Assembly: GCA_051875715.1 (NCBI GenBank)
Contig: JBJEHD010000054.1
Coordinates: 1 to 51,786 of the forward strand
DNA: 51,786 bases
Source: DYCT01 sp051875715
Lineage (GTDB): Bacteria > Bacteroidota > Bacteroidia > Bacteroidales > Bacteroidaceae
Direction of reading: 5' to 3'
The notes beneath the pieces are model-generated. The model searched no databases. It was not told where the DNA came from and saw nothing but the letters and a program-made list of their open reading frames with translations. Positions within the stretch are counted from its first letter, which is position 1. Every line of letters starts with the position of its first letter. The translations under genes and the position numbers were made by a program. Shown here piece after piece: positions 15,173 to 23,390 of the stretch.

Positions 15173-16828
15173 ATGACAGAGAAAAAAATGCAACTGATGA
15201 GAGACGTGCCTGCCCTGCGCTGGACGGCTCTGGTACTGCTGGCTTCGGCCATGTTTTGTTCGTACATTTTTATGGACATCCTTTCGCCCATCAAGGACTT
15301 GATGCAGTCGACACGCGGATGGGACTCGACGGCCTTCGGGACGATGCAGGGCTCGGAGACGTTTCTCAACGTGTTCGTGTTCTTCCTGATTTTTGCCGGC
15401 ATCATTCTCGACAAGATGGGGGTGCGCTTCACGGCCCTGCTCTCGGGCGTGGTGATGCTGGTGGGAGCGACGGTCAACTGGTATGCCGTCACCGATGCGT
15501 TCGCTTCGAGCGCGTTGAACGGCTGGTTCACCGACCACCTGAACTACATCCCCGGATTCGACGAACTGGGCATCTCGCCTTTCTATGAGGGCATGCCGGC
15601 TTCGGCCAAGTTTGCCGCCGTGGGCTTCATGGTGTTCGGTTGCGGTGTGGAGATGGCCGGCATCACGGTAAGCCGTGGCATCGTGAAATGGTTCAAGGGC
15701 AAGGAGATGGCGCTGGCCATGGGCTCGGAGATGGCGTTGGCGCGTTTGGGCGTGGCCACGTGCATGATATTCTCGCCGATGTTTGCCAAGTGGGGCGGAG
15801 ACATAGACGTGTCGCGCTCGGTGGCCTTCGGTGTGGTGCTGCTGATGATTGCCTTGATCATGTTCATCGTCTATTTCTTCATGGACAAGAAACTGGACGC
15901 CCAGACGGGCGAGGCCGAAGAAAAGGATGAACCGTTCAAGGTGAGCGACTTGGGCAAAATCCTGACCAGCGGCGGATTCTGGGTAGTGGCCCTGCTGTGC
16001 GTGCTCTATTATTCGGCCATCTTCCCGTTCCAGAAATATGCGGTCAACATGCTGCAGTGCAACCTCGACTTCAAAGCGGTGGACCCGGCCTCGTTTTGGG
16101 CAACGAATGCGGTGACTGTCATCCAGTATGTCATCATGCTGGTGGTGGCTGCGGCGGCGTTCGCCAGCAACTTCTCGAAAGACAAACGGACGTGTGCCGC
16201 GTTGCGTGTGTTGGCCGTGGCGGCGTTGGTGGTGTTCTGCTACATGGGCTATATGCGCCAGAGCGCCGAGACGGTGTTTGCCGTGTTCCCTATCCTGGCC
16301 GTGGGCATAACGCCTATCCTGGGTAGTTATGTAGACCACAAGGGCAAGGCGGCCTCGATGCTTGTGATGGGTTCGGTGCTGCTTATCTTGTGCCACCTGA
16401 CGTTTGCCTTCGTGCTTCCGGCGCTGAAGGGCAACGTGGTAGGCGGCTTCGTGGTGGCTTATCTGACCATCCTCGTGCTGGGAGCCAGTTTCTCGTTGGT
16501 GCCGGCTTCGTTGTGGCCGAGTGTGCCCAAACTGGTGGATGCCAACATTATCGGTAGTGCCTACGCTCTCATTTTCTGGATTCAGAACATCGGATTGTGG
16601 CTGTTCCCGCTGCTCATCGGCAAGGTGTTGGACAAGACGAACTCGCAGTTGGTGGAGCAGGTGGAGGCCGGCCTCATGACGAGCGAGCAGGCAGCCATCT
16701 CGTATGACTATACGGCACCGCTGGTGATGCTGGCTGCCTTGGGCGTGGCCGCTCTGGCCTTGGGCTTCGTGCTCAAGGTGGTGGACAAAAAGAAGGGCTA
16801 CGGCCTGGAGGAACCGAACATCAAGTAA
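15173..16828 (+). CDS. Major facilitator superfamily transporter
   Basis: A 551-aa inner-membrane transporter with about twelve hydrophobic segments. It opens with a first helix (WTALVLLASAMFCSYIFMDIL) and has the MFS-like loop GIILDKMGVRFTALLSG between helices 2 and 3. A long extracytoplasmic loop follows, around residues 105-145. The substrate is unknown. A short charged loop (EAEEKDEPFKVSD) separates the two halves. It is monocistronic, sits between the fba terminator and its own terminator, and is longer than a minimal MFS protein because of the loops. Confidence 0.85.
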   Translation: MTEKKMQLMRDVPALRWTALVLLASAMFCSYIFMDILSPIKDLMQSTRGWDSTAFGTMQGSETFLNVFVFFLIFAGIILDKMGVRFTALLSGVVMLVGATVNWYAVTDAFASSALNGWFTDHLNYIPGFDELGISPFYEGMPASAKFAAVGFMVFGCGVEMAGITVSRGIVKWFKGKEMALAMGSEMALARLGVATCMIFSPMFAKWGGDIDVSRSVAFGVVLLMIALIMFIVYFFMDKKLDAQTGEAEEKDEPFKVSDLGKILTSGGFWVVALLCVLYYSAIFPFQKYAVNMLQCNLDFKAVDPASFWATNAVTVIQYVIMLVVAAAAFASNFSKDKRTCAALRVLAVAALVVFCYMGYMRQSAETVFAVFPILAVGITPILGSYVDHKGKAASMLVMGSVLLILCHLTFAFVLPALKGNVVGGFVVAYLTILVLGASFSLVPASLWPSVPKLVDANIIGSAYALIFWIQNIGLWLFPLLIGKVLDKTNSQLVEQVEAGLMTSEQAAISYDYTAPLVMLAALGVAALALGFVLKVVDKKKGYGLEEPNIK

Positions 16829-16845
16829 GGTGTTTCCAGTATAGA

Positions 16846-16892
16846 ATGCAAAACGGGGGAGAGGTCTATGTGGCCTTTCCCCCGTTTTGCAT
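16846..16892 (+). terminator. Terminator after the MFS gene
   Basis: A perfect 15-bp stem (ATGCAAAACGGGGGA pairing with TCCCCCGTTTTGCAT) ends directly beside the second copy of the 163-bp repeat. Only a short T-rich tail follows. Confidence 0.8.
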
Positions 16893-16899
16893 TTATCTC

Positions 16900-17063
16900 A
16901 AATCGGCCATTCGCGTTATGATGGTAACAACTTCTATTTTTGAGCAGATGTGTTCTCGTTTTGAGGGCGCAATGGGGCTCCGTTGTAACCGAGAAACGGG
17001 AAGACAGATGCCAAAAAGCAAGTTCGTTTGCGCAGGGGCGGCCTAATGACCGTTTTGGGTTTA
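16900..17063. repeat. 163-bp element with terminal inverted repeats, copy 2
   Basis: This is the second copy of the block at 12540-12702. It begins AAATCGGCCATT and ends in the inverted partner AATGACCGTTTT (10 of 12 paired). Compared with copy 1 the interior has scattered substitutions and CATAATGG is replaced by CAGGGGCGG. The right edge includes the stop codon of the DUF4831 gene (17061-17063), so the element abuts or overlaps a coding end. It fills the gap between two converging genes. Confidence 0.85.
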
Positions 17064-18125
17064 TTCCCGACCGATGTGGAGCAGGGCACCGCTGCGGACG
17101 TCGAAGGTCACGCGCGTGTCGGTGCGCTTGTTGAATAAGTCATCGGCCAGGATTTCCTGATGGCCGAACTGGGTGACGGCGATGTTCTGTTCGACGTAGG
17201 TCTGTGCGGCGCTGTAGATGTGCAGACGGGCCTGACCGGGGACGTTGTAGACGATGCCGGCGGGTTTCTTACGGCTTTTCTCGTCGAGTGTATAGGGCGG
17301 TACGGTGTGGAGGTCGGTCAGACTCACGTAGACAGGCACTCCTGCGAGGTCGTCCTTGTCCAGTACGCCCAGTTTGCGCGAGAAGCGGAACAGTACCTCC
17401 TTGCCAAGGTCCTGGCGGGGCGTCAGCCGCAGCCGGACGGACGTCCGAAGGCGGGTGGTGGTCCCGGTGAAAAGTTGCATCAAGGCTCCCTCCTGCTCGT
17501 CCAACTGGGCCAGCATGAGTTTCAGAGCTTCGCCGTCCTTAGGCATGTTGTCGGCCTGGCCTCGTATGATGGCGTTTCGGCTTTCGCGGATGTTGTAGAT
17601 TTCCTTCGCCGCCAGTTCTGCCACCCGGGCGGTGGAATTGGCCATGAGCATTTCTTCGGTCATGTAGTCGCGCGGGTTGACAGGTCGTCGGCCGCCTTCG
17701 GTCTGTGGTTCGGTTTTGGCGGTTGGTTCTTCCGGGGCGGACAGGTTGATGGTGTGGATGATGCCGTCGGCAGTCAGCCCCAGCAGGGGAGCGATGCTCT
17801 TGTCCTTCAGCCGGACGGAGTAGACCTGCTCGGGGTCGGGTTCGCCGACCGATGCGGCGTGGATGCTCACCAGTTCCCAGTGAGCCTCGGCCTGGGCCGG
17901 CAAGCCCGTCAGGCGAAGGTATCGCTCGGCATATTTGCAGAATTCGCCGGGGGTATAGGCCACCTGTTCGGCTTCTACCTCGATTTCGATCACGGAGCGG
18001 GGAAGAAAGTAGGTGACTGCATCCGCGCTTTTCCCCGCCACGTAGGGCGTGACTTCGGTTTGTGCGCGACAGGTGAAAGAAGCGATGGCCAGTGCGGCCG
18101 GCAAGATGATTTGTTTCATGTGCAT
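17061..18125 (-). CDS. DUF4831 family protein (secreted)
   Basis: A 354-aa protein with an N-terminal signal peptide (KQIILPAALAIASFTCRAQ). It resembles the Bacteroidetes DUF4831 family: an early VTYFLPRSVIEIEVE strand, the APLLGLTADGIIHTINL segment, and a second half rich in beta strands with LRTSVRLRLTPRQ. The function of the family is unknown; a periplasmic or surface location is likely. It lies 10 bases after nnrD on the same strand, so the two probably form one transcript. ATG at 18119 is an alternative start. Confidence 0.75.
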   Translation of the reverse strand: MHMKQIILPAALAIASFTCRAQTEVTPYVAGKSADAVTYFLPRSVIEIEVEAEQVAYTPGEFCKYAERYLRLTGLPAQAEAHWELVSIHAASVGEPDPEQVYSVRLKDKSIAPLLGLTADGIIHTINLSAPEEPTAKTEPQTEGGRRPVNPRDYMTEEMLMANSTARVAELAAKEIYNIRESRNAIIRGQADNMPKDGEALKLMLAQLDEQEGALMQLFTGTTTRLRTSVRLRLTPRQDLGKEVLFRFSRKLGVLDKDDLAGVPVYVSLTDLHTVPPYTLDEKSRKKPAGIVYNVPGQARLHIYSAAQTYVEQNIAVTQFGHQEILADDLFNKRTDTRVTFDVRSGALLHIGRE

Positions 18126-18135
18126 AGGGAATGGT

Positions 18136-19683
18136 TTAGTGGTTTAGGGGATTTTCGGGTTCGTTTTGGCTGGACGGGCTGAGGCTCATCCATGCCTGGG
18201 GGAGGGCCCGGACGATGTCGCCGGCCGAGAGGCTGATGAACCCTTGCTGGCGGGCGGCCAGGTCGCCGGCCAGACCGTGGACGTAGACGCCCAGGCGGGC
18301 GGCGTCGGCAGGTGCGTAACCGCTGGCCAGAAGGGCCAGCAGGATGCCCGTGAGCACGTCGCCGCTACCTGCGGTGGCCATGCCGGGGTTCCCGGTGGAG
18401 TTGAACAGGCAACGTCCTTCGGGGGTGGCCACGACGGTGTAGGCTCCTTTCAGCACGATGTGGCATCGCAGGCGAGCGGCCAGGTCGCGGGCCTTGTTCA
18501 GGCGATCCCACGAGTTTTGGGCGGTACCCGTCAGTCGGTCCAGTTCCTTCGGATGTGGGGTCAGGATGCTGCCGGGAGGGATGAGGTTCTGCCAGTCGCG
18601 GCTTTGGGCCAGTAGGTTGAGCGCATCGGCATCGAGCACGAGGGGCGCGGTGCACAGCCCCAATTGGGCGGTCAGGGCCTGGGCGGTCTCGGCGGCCTGT
18701 CCCAATCCCGGACCAATGGCCACACCCTGATAGTCGTCGGTGTCGACGGGGGTGGCGAAGGCCGTGGGGTAAAGGTCGGGTTGGACCATGGCTTCGGGTA
18801 CGGCGGTCTGGAGCATGGGGTTGTTGCAGGCAGGCGTGTGGACGGTGAGTTTGCCGATGCCGCTGCGGATGCAGGCCTGGGCGGCCAGAATGGCGGCTCC
18901 GGCCATGCCTTCCGAACCGGCCACAAGTAGTCCATGCCCGAAATTGCCTTTGTGAGCAAAGCGGCGTCGCGGACGGAGCAGGGGCACCACGTCGGCGCGC
19001 AACGTGCACTCGTAGTCGGTATGCAGTGTGGACAGGGCCTGCGGGTGCAGGCGGATGTCAAGTAGTTCCCATTGGCCTACGAATTCTTCGTTCTCGGCAA
19101 AAAAGAAGGCCAGTTTGGGCAGTTGCAGGCTGAGGGTGAGGTTGGCCCGGACGATGTGCGCCCGGGTGTTGTAGGTGTTGTCTTCGCACAACAGACCCGA
19201 GGGGACATCGACCGAAACCACGGTGGCGGGCGAAGCGTTGATGTATTTGACCACGGCGGCAAAGCCTCCTGCCAGAGGCTTGTCGAGCCCCGAGCCGAAC
19301 AGGCCGTCGACGACCACGTCGGTTGGCTGGAGTGCGGGCGGATTGAAGGCGGTGGTGATTTCTTCGAATGTGACACCGGGTGTGGCGGCCAGCCGGTCTT
19401 TGTTGGTGGCGCAATCGGCAGAGAGCCGCCCCTTGGTGTTGAACAGGTAGGCGGACACCGTATAGCCTTGTGCGGCCAGTAACCGGGCCACGGCCAGGGC
19501 ATCGCCTCCGTTGCCTCCTGGTCCGGCGAACACGCGGATGGCCCGTTCGATGCCGAATCGCCGTTTGATGGCTTCAGCCAGGGCGGTGGCGGCGCGCTCC
19601 ATCAGGTCGATGGAGGCGACGGGTTCGTGCTCGATGGTGTAGGCGTCGAGTTTGGGTATGTCGGTACTTAAGAATAACTTCAT
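18136..19683 (-). CDS. nnrD: Bifunctional NAD(P)H-hydrate repair enzyme (epimerase/dehydratase)
   Basis: Repairs hydrated NAD(P)H: the N-terminal YjeF domain (about residues 1-215) epimerises R- and S-NAD(P)HX, and the C-terminal domain (about 225-505) dehydrates S-NAD(P)HX with ADP. Visible motifs are VFAGPGGNGGDALAVARLL and the DGLFGSGL segment in the first half. The second has HKGNFGHGLLVAGSEGMAGA, ILTPHPKELDRL and the catalytic GNPGMATAGSGDVLTG. The 515-aa length matches the fused bacterial form. A minus-strand TACCTTCG box lies at 19716-19723. Confidence 0.95.
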   Translation of the reverse strand: MKLFLSTDIPKLDAYTIEHEPVASIDLMERAATALAEAIKRRFGIERAIRVFAGPGGNGGDALAVARLLAAQGYTVSAYLFNTKGRLSADCATNKDRLAATPGVTFEEITTAFNPPALQPTDVVVDGLFGSGLDKPLAGGFAAVVKYINASPATVVSVDVPSGLLCEDNTYNTRAHIVRANLTLSLQLPKLAFFFAENEEFVGQWELLDIRLHPQALSTLHTDYECTLRADVVPLLRPRRRFAHKGNFGHGLLVAGSEGMAGAAILAAQACIRSGIGKLTVHTPACNNPMLQTAVPEAMVQPDLYPTAFATPVDTDDYQGVAIGPGLGQAAETAQALTAQLGLCTAPLVLDADALNLLAQSRDWQNLIPPGSILTPHPKELDRLTGTAQNSWDRLNKARDLAARLRCHIVLKGAYTVVATPEGRCLFNSTGNPGMATAGSGDVLTGILLALLASGYAPADAARLGVYVHGLAGDLAARQQGFISLSAGDIVRALPQAWMSLSPSSQNEPENPLNH

Positions 19684-19715
19684 AGTGTACGAAGGTTTGT
19701 CTGGTTTTTGTGGGG

Positions 19716-19723
19716 CGAAGGTA
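19716..19723 (-). promoter_or_regulatory. Promoter -7 box of nnrD (TACCTTCG)
   Basis: A TAnnTTCG variant of the -7 box lies about 33 bases upstream of nnrD on the minus strand, back to back with the tsaB promoter. Confidence 0.5.
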
Positions 19724-19787
19724 CGAAAACTTTTTTTTATTGCCGACTTGATGCGCGGCCGTATTTCTGTTTTTCATTTTTTTGCAC

Positions 19788-19795
19788 TATCTTTG
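19788..19795 (+). promoter_or_regulatory. Promoter -7 box of the tsaB operon (TATCTTTG)
   Basis: A perfect TAnnTTTG box sits 27 bases before tsaB. The preceding TTTGCACTATCTTTGCCCGC is the same wording as the promoter at 9228. Confidence 0.65.
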
Positions 19796-19822
19796 CCCGC
19801 TCCCATAAAAAGCGAAATCATT

Positions 19823-20512
19823 ATGTCATGTATACTAAGCATTGAAACCTCCACGTCGGTGTGCTCGGTGTCCGTCAGCCAGGACGGCATGTCGGTCTTC
19901 TCGAAAGAAGACCACGAGGGGCCTTCGCACGCTACCGTGCTGGGTGTGTTCATCGACGAGGCACTGGCGTATGCCGATGCCCGTGACATCCGGCTGGACG
20001 CCGTGGCTGTCAGTTGCGGTCCGGGCTCGTACACAGGGCTGCGTATAGGGGTATCGATGGCCAAAGGCATCTGCTACGGACGAGACTTGCCGCTGGTGGC
20101 CTTGCCGACCACCGAGGTGATGTGTGTCCCTGTGCTGCTCTACCACGACCTGCCGGACGATGCCCTGCTATGTCCGATGATTGACGCACGGCGCATGGAG
20201 GTCTATTCGGCCGTCTACGACCGGGCGCTGAACCTGCGGCGCGAGATTGCCGCCGACGTCATCGACACGCATTCGTACGCTTCCTTCCTGGACGAACATC
20301 CCGTCTATTTCTTTGGTGACGGGGCAGCCAAGTGTCGCAGCCAGATTGCGCATCCAAACGCCCACTTCATCGACGGCATCGAGCCCCTTGCCCGGCTGAT
20401 GTTCCCTCTGGCCGAGAAAGCCGTCCGACGGGGCGACTTCAAGGACGTGGCCTATTTCGAACCTTTCTACCTGAAAGAATTCGTCGCATCGAAACCGAAG
20501 AAACTGTTATAA
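19823..20512 (+). CDS. tsaB: tRNA threonylcarbamoyladenosine biosynthesis protein TsaB
   Basis: A non-catalytic ASKHA-fold partner of TsaD and TsaE in making t6A37 in ANN-decoding tRNAs. The 229-aa protein begins MSCILSIETSTSVCSVSV and has the family motifs SHATVLGVFIDEAL and VSCGPGSYTGLRIGVSMAKG, followed by PMIDARRMEVYSAVYD. It is first in the plus-strand unit tsaB-DUF4290-murA-rimM, with DUF4290 starting 17 bases later. I rejected a longer in-frame start at 19652 because it crosses the promoter. Confidence 0.95.
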   Translation: MSCILSIETSTSVCSVSVSQDGMSVFSKEDHEGPSHATVLGVFIDEALAYADARDIRLDAVAVSCGPGSYTGLRIGVSMAKGICYGRDLPLVALPTTEVMCVPVLLYHDLPDDALLCPMIDARRMEVYSAVYDRALNLRREIAADVIDTHSYASFLDEHPVYFFGDGAAKCRSQIAHPNAHFIDGIEPLARLMFPLAEKAVRRGDFKDVAYFEPFYLKEFVASKPKKLL

Positions 20513-20529
20513 AAACGAAAGAACAAACT

Positions 20530-21129
20530 ATGTCATTGGAATACAATACCCAACAAAAAAGACTCCCCCTGCCGGAATACGGCCGGAGCGTACAAAACAT
20601 GGTCGACTATGCCCTGACCATCACCGACCGGGCCGAACGCCAGCGTTGCGCCAACACCATCGTCAACATCATGGGAGGCATGTTTCCGCACCTGCGCGAC
20701 GTGCCGGACTACAAGCATAAATTGTGGGACCACCTGGCCATCATGTCCGACTTCAAACTCGACATCGACTATCCCTACGAGGTGGTGAAGGAAGACTCGC
20801 TGCACGCCAAGCCCGAACCTTTGCTCTATCCGGGCAACCACATCCGATACCGCCACTACGGCAAACTGCTGGAGGTGATGGTGCAGAAGGCACTGGAGTT
20901 TCCGGAAGGAAGCCGCGAACGCACACGGATGGTGTCGCTGATTGCCAACCACATGAAGAAATGTTTCCTGGCCTGGAACAAAGACTCGGTGGAGAACGAG
21001 AAAATCTACGCCGACCTGCGTGAGTATTCGCATGGGCAAATCGACTTGAAGGAAGGCGACGTGCGGCTGGTGGAACCGCGTAATTTCCCGCAACGAAAGA
21101 CGCGGCAGAACAACAAGCGATATAAATAG
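20530..21129 (+). CDS. DUF4290 family protein
   Basis: A 199-aa cytosolic protein of the Bacteroidetes-specific DUF4290 family, recognised from MSLEYNTQQKRLPLPEYGR, QNMVDYALTI and KLWDHLAIMSDFKLDIDYPY. It is predicted mainly helical and has no known function or visible catalytic motif. Its steady placement between tsaB and murA suggests a core role, which is inference only. Confidence 0.88.
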   Translation: MSLEYNTQQKRLPLPEYGRSVQNMVDYALTITDRAERQRCANTIVNIMGGMFPHLRDVPDYKHKLWDHLAIMSDFKLDIDYPYEVVKEDSLHAKPEPLLYPGNHIRYRHYGKLLEVMVQKALEFPEGSRERTRMVSLIANHMKKCFLAWNKDSVENEKIYADLREYSHGQIDLKEGDVRLVEPRNFPQRKTRQNNKRYK

Positions 21130-21168
21130 GAGAAATTCCCTTTTTTAACCCGAATAAATCAAGAAACT

Positions 21169-22473
21169 ATGGCATCACTCATCATCGAGGGAGGACACAA
21201 GCTGCATGGCGACATCTATCCCCAAGGCGCGAAAAACGAAGTATTGCAAATCATTTGTGCCACGTTGCTGACGTCGGAAGAGGTCGTGGTCAACAATGTG
21301 CCGGACATCTTGGACGTGAACAATCTCATCCAGTTGGTGCGCGACATGGGTGTCAGCGTACGGAAACGGGGAGTGGACTCCTATTCCTTCAAGGCCGAAA
21401 ACGTGGACCTGGCCTACCTGGAGAGCGACGAGTTCTTGAAACGCTGCTCCAGCCTGCGTGGCTCGGTCATGCTGATCGGACCGATGGTGGCCCGCTTTGG
21501 CAAGGCCCTGATTTCCAAACCGGGAGGCGACAAGATAGGCCGACGCAGATTGGACACGCACTTCGTCGGCATCCAGAATCTGGGGGCCGAGTTCCGCTAC
21601 AACGCGGAGCGTGAGGTGTACGAGATTGTGGCCGACAAGTTGACAGGTACCTACATGCTGCTCGACGAAGCCTCGGTGACGGGTACGGCCAACATCGTGA
21701 TGGCGGCCGTGCTGGCCAAAGGGACCACCACCATCTATAACGCCGCTTGCGAACCTTACCTCCAGCAATTGTGCAAGATGCTCAACCGCATGGGTGCACG
21801 CATCAGCGGCATCGCCTCCAACCTGCTCACCATCGAAGGAGTGGAAAGCCTGGGAGGGACGGAGCACACGGTGCTGCCGGACATGATTGAGGTGGGCAGT
21901 TTCATCGGTATGGCGGCCATGACGGGCAGCGACCTCACCATCAAGAACGTATCGTACGAAAATCTGGGCATCATTCCCGAATGCTTCCGCCGACTGGGCA
22001 TCCGCCTCGAACAACTGGGCGACGACATCCACGTGCCCGCACAGGAACACTACCAGATAGAATCGTTCATCGACGGGTCCATCATGACCATTGCCGATGC
22101 TCCCTGGCCGGGGCTTACCCCCGACCTGCTCAGCGTGATGCTGGTGGTGGCCACGCAGGCCAAGGGGAGCGTGCTCATCCACCAGAAAATGTTCGAGAGC
22201 CGCCTGTTCTTTGTGGACAAACTAATCGACATGGGGGCACAAATCATCTTGTGTGACCCGCACCGGGCCGTTGTCATCGGTCACGACCACGGTTTCACCT
22301 TGCACGGCGGAAACATGGTGTCGCCCGACATCCGGGCCGGCATCGCCCTGCTGATTGCCGCCATGAGTGCCGAGGGCACCAGCCGCATCCACAATGTGGA
22401 GCAGATAGACCGTGGCTACCAAAACATCGAACAACGCCTCAACGCCATCGGGGCACGCATCACACGCATCTGA
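21169..22473 (+). CDS. murA: UDP-N-acetylglucosamine 1-carboxyvinyltransferase
   Basis: First committed step of peptidoglycan synthesis: transfer of enolpyruvate from PEP to UDP-GlcNAc. The 434-aa EPSP-synthase-fold protein has IYPQGAKNEVLQI, the loop KPGGDKIGRRRLDTHFVGI, and DRGYQNIEQRLNAIGARI at the end. The loop residue equivalent to E. coli Cys115 is aspartate here (Asp121, codon 21529-21531). Cys-to-Asp at this site keeps activity and blocks fosfomycin attachment in enzymes studied elsewhere. rimM starts four bases after its stop. Confidence 0.96.
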   Translation: MASLIIEGGHKLHGDIYPQGAKNEVLQIICATLLTSEEVVVNNVPDILDVNNLIQLVRDMGVSVRKRGVDSYSFKAENVDLAYLESDEFLKRCSSLRGSVMLIGPMVARFGKALISKPGGDKIGRRRLDTHFVGIQNLGAEFRYNAEREVYEIVADKLTGTYMLLDEASVTGTANIVMAAVLAKGTTTIYNAACEPYLQQLCKMLNRMGARISGIASNLLTIEGVESLGGTEHTVLPDMIEVGSFIGMAAMTGSDLTIKNVSYENLGIIPECFRRLGIRLEQLGDDIHVPAQEHYQIESFIDGSIMTIADAPWPGLTPDLLSVMLVVATQAKGSVLIHQKMFESRLFFVDKLIDMGAQIILCDPHRAVVIGHDHGFTLHGGNMVSPDIRAGIALLIAAMSAEGTSRIHNVEQIDRGYQNIEQRLNAIGARITRI

Positions 22474-22477
22474 CACC

Positions 22478-23026
22478 ATGATTCGGAAAGAAGAAGTCTA
22501 TCGGATAGGAGTCCTCAACAAACCGCACGGGGTGAGGGGAGAAGTGCTGTTCACCTTTACGGACGACATCTTCGACCGGGTGGATTGCGACTACATCGTC
22601 TGCCTGATGGACGGCATTTTCGTACCGTTCTACGTGGAGGAATATCGCTTTCGTACGGACACGACGGCCTTGCTCAAGTTGGAGGACATCGACACGGCGG
22701 AACAAGCCCGCCGGTTCACTAACGTAGAGGTGTATTTCCCGGTGAAGTATGTGGACGAACTCGATCCTTCGGACCGATACCGGTCGTGGGACTACTTCAA
22801 GGGCTTTGTGGTAGAAGACGTCGCATTGGGCCATCTCGGACAGATTGTCGAGGTGGAGAACTCCACGGTCAACACGCTTTTCGTGGTCGAACGCGAGGGA
22901 CGCGAATTGCTTATCCCGGCACAGGAGGAGTTTATCCGTCAGCTGGACGAGGCGCATAAAAAGATGCTTGTCTGCTTGCCTGATGGACTGGTGAACTTGA
23001 ATGAATTGCCTGCTGTGGAGGATTGA
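22478..23026 (+). CDS. rimM: Ribosome maturation factor RimM
   Basis: Assists late maturation of the 30S head, binding S19. The 182-aa protein has the N-terminal RimM barrel (YRIGVLNKPHGVRGEVLFTF) and a C-terminal PRC-barrel (SWDYFKGFVVEDVALGHLGQIVEVE, then ELLIPAQEEFI). The ATG at 22478 lies four bases after the murA stop. It is the last gene of the unit and is followed by a strong terminator. Confidence 0.95.
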   Translation: MIRKEEVYRIGVLNKPHGVRGEVLFTFTDDIFDRVDCDYIVCLMDGIFVPFYVEEYRFRTDTTALLKLEDIDTAEQARRFTNVEVYFPVKYVDELDPSDRYRSWDYFKGFVVEDVALGHLGQIVEVENSTVNTLFVVEREGRELLIPAQEEFIRQLDEAHKKMLVCLPDGLVNLNELPAVED

Positions 23027-23074
23027 AAGTTGTCTGATTAACCACGCTACAATATAGCATAGATGATATTTGAA

Positions 23075-23114
23075 GGGTAAAAGTTTTCCAAAACGGAAAA
23101 CTTTTACCCTTTTT
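23075..23114 (+). terminator. Terminator of the tsaB-rimM operon
   Basis: A perfect 15-bp stem (GGGTAAAAGTTTTCC, 23075-23089, with GGAAAACTTTTACCC, 23095-23109) has a 5-base loop and a run of Ts. It separates rimM from the riboswitch-controlled unit. Confidence 0.92.
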
Positions 23115-23140
23115 CTTTTGTGTATGTTTTCTAAAATGCA

Positions 23141-23148
23141 TTACTTTG
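23141..23148 (+). promoter_or_regulatory. Promoter -7 box of the riboswitch-nrdDG transcript
   Basis: TTACTTTG resembles TAnnTTTG and lies just before the first conserved stem of the cobalamin riboswitch, so transcription probably starts near 23155. Confidence 0.5.
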
Positions 23149-23154
23149 CACCTG

Positions 23155-23360
23155 TTCGTCGGTGCAGGCTGTATGCCTGCCAAGAGGGAATGCCGTGCGA
23201 ATCGGCAACAGTGCCCGCTGCTGTAACTCTCCGTTGTATCGGGGTTGACCCGGTACGGCGCATCGGCGCAGACCACTGCACTAACCTTGTCGGAAAGAAG
23301 AAGGGGCGTGTGGGAAGGGGCCGGTGCGGAAGGGACAAGTCAGAAGACCTGCCGACGGAC
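23155..23360 (+). promoter_or_regulatory. Cobalamin (adenosylcobalamin) riboswitch
   Basis: The conserved landmarks of the cobalamin aptamer occur in order. First is the P1/P3 region with GGTGCAGGCT and AAGAGGGAATGCCGTGCGAA. Next is the core CGGCAACAGTGCCCGCTGCTG (23203-23223 area), then ACCACTG (23272-23278), and the B12-box end AAGTCAGAAGACCTGCC (about 23337-23353). The nrdD ATG follows about 38 bases later with no obvious terminator between, so control of translation initiation is more likely than attenuation. By analogy with known cases, B12 would reduce nrdDG expression. Confidence 0.92.
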
Positions 23361-23390
23361 GTCGAAAAACCCACTAATCAATAAAGGTAT

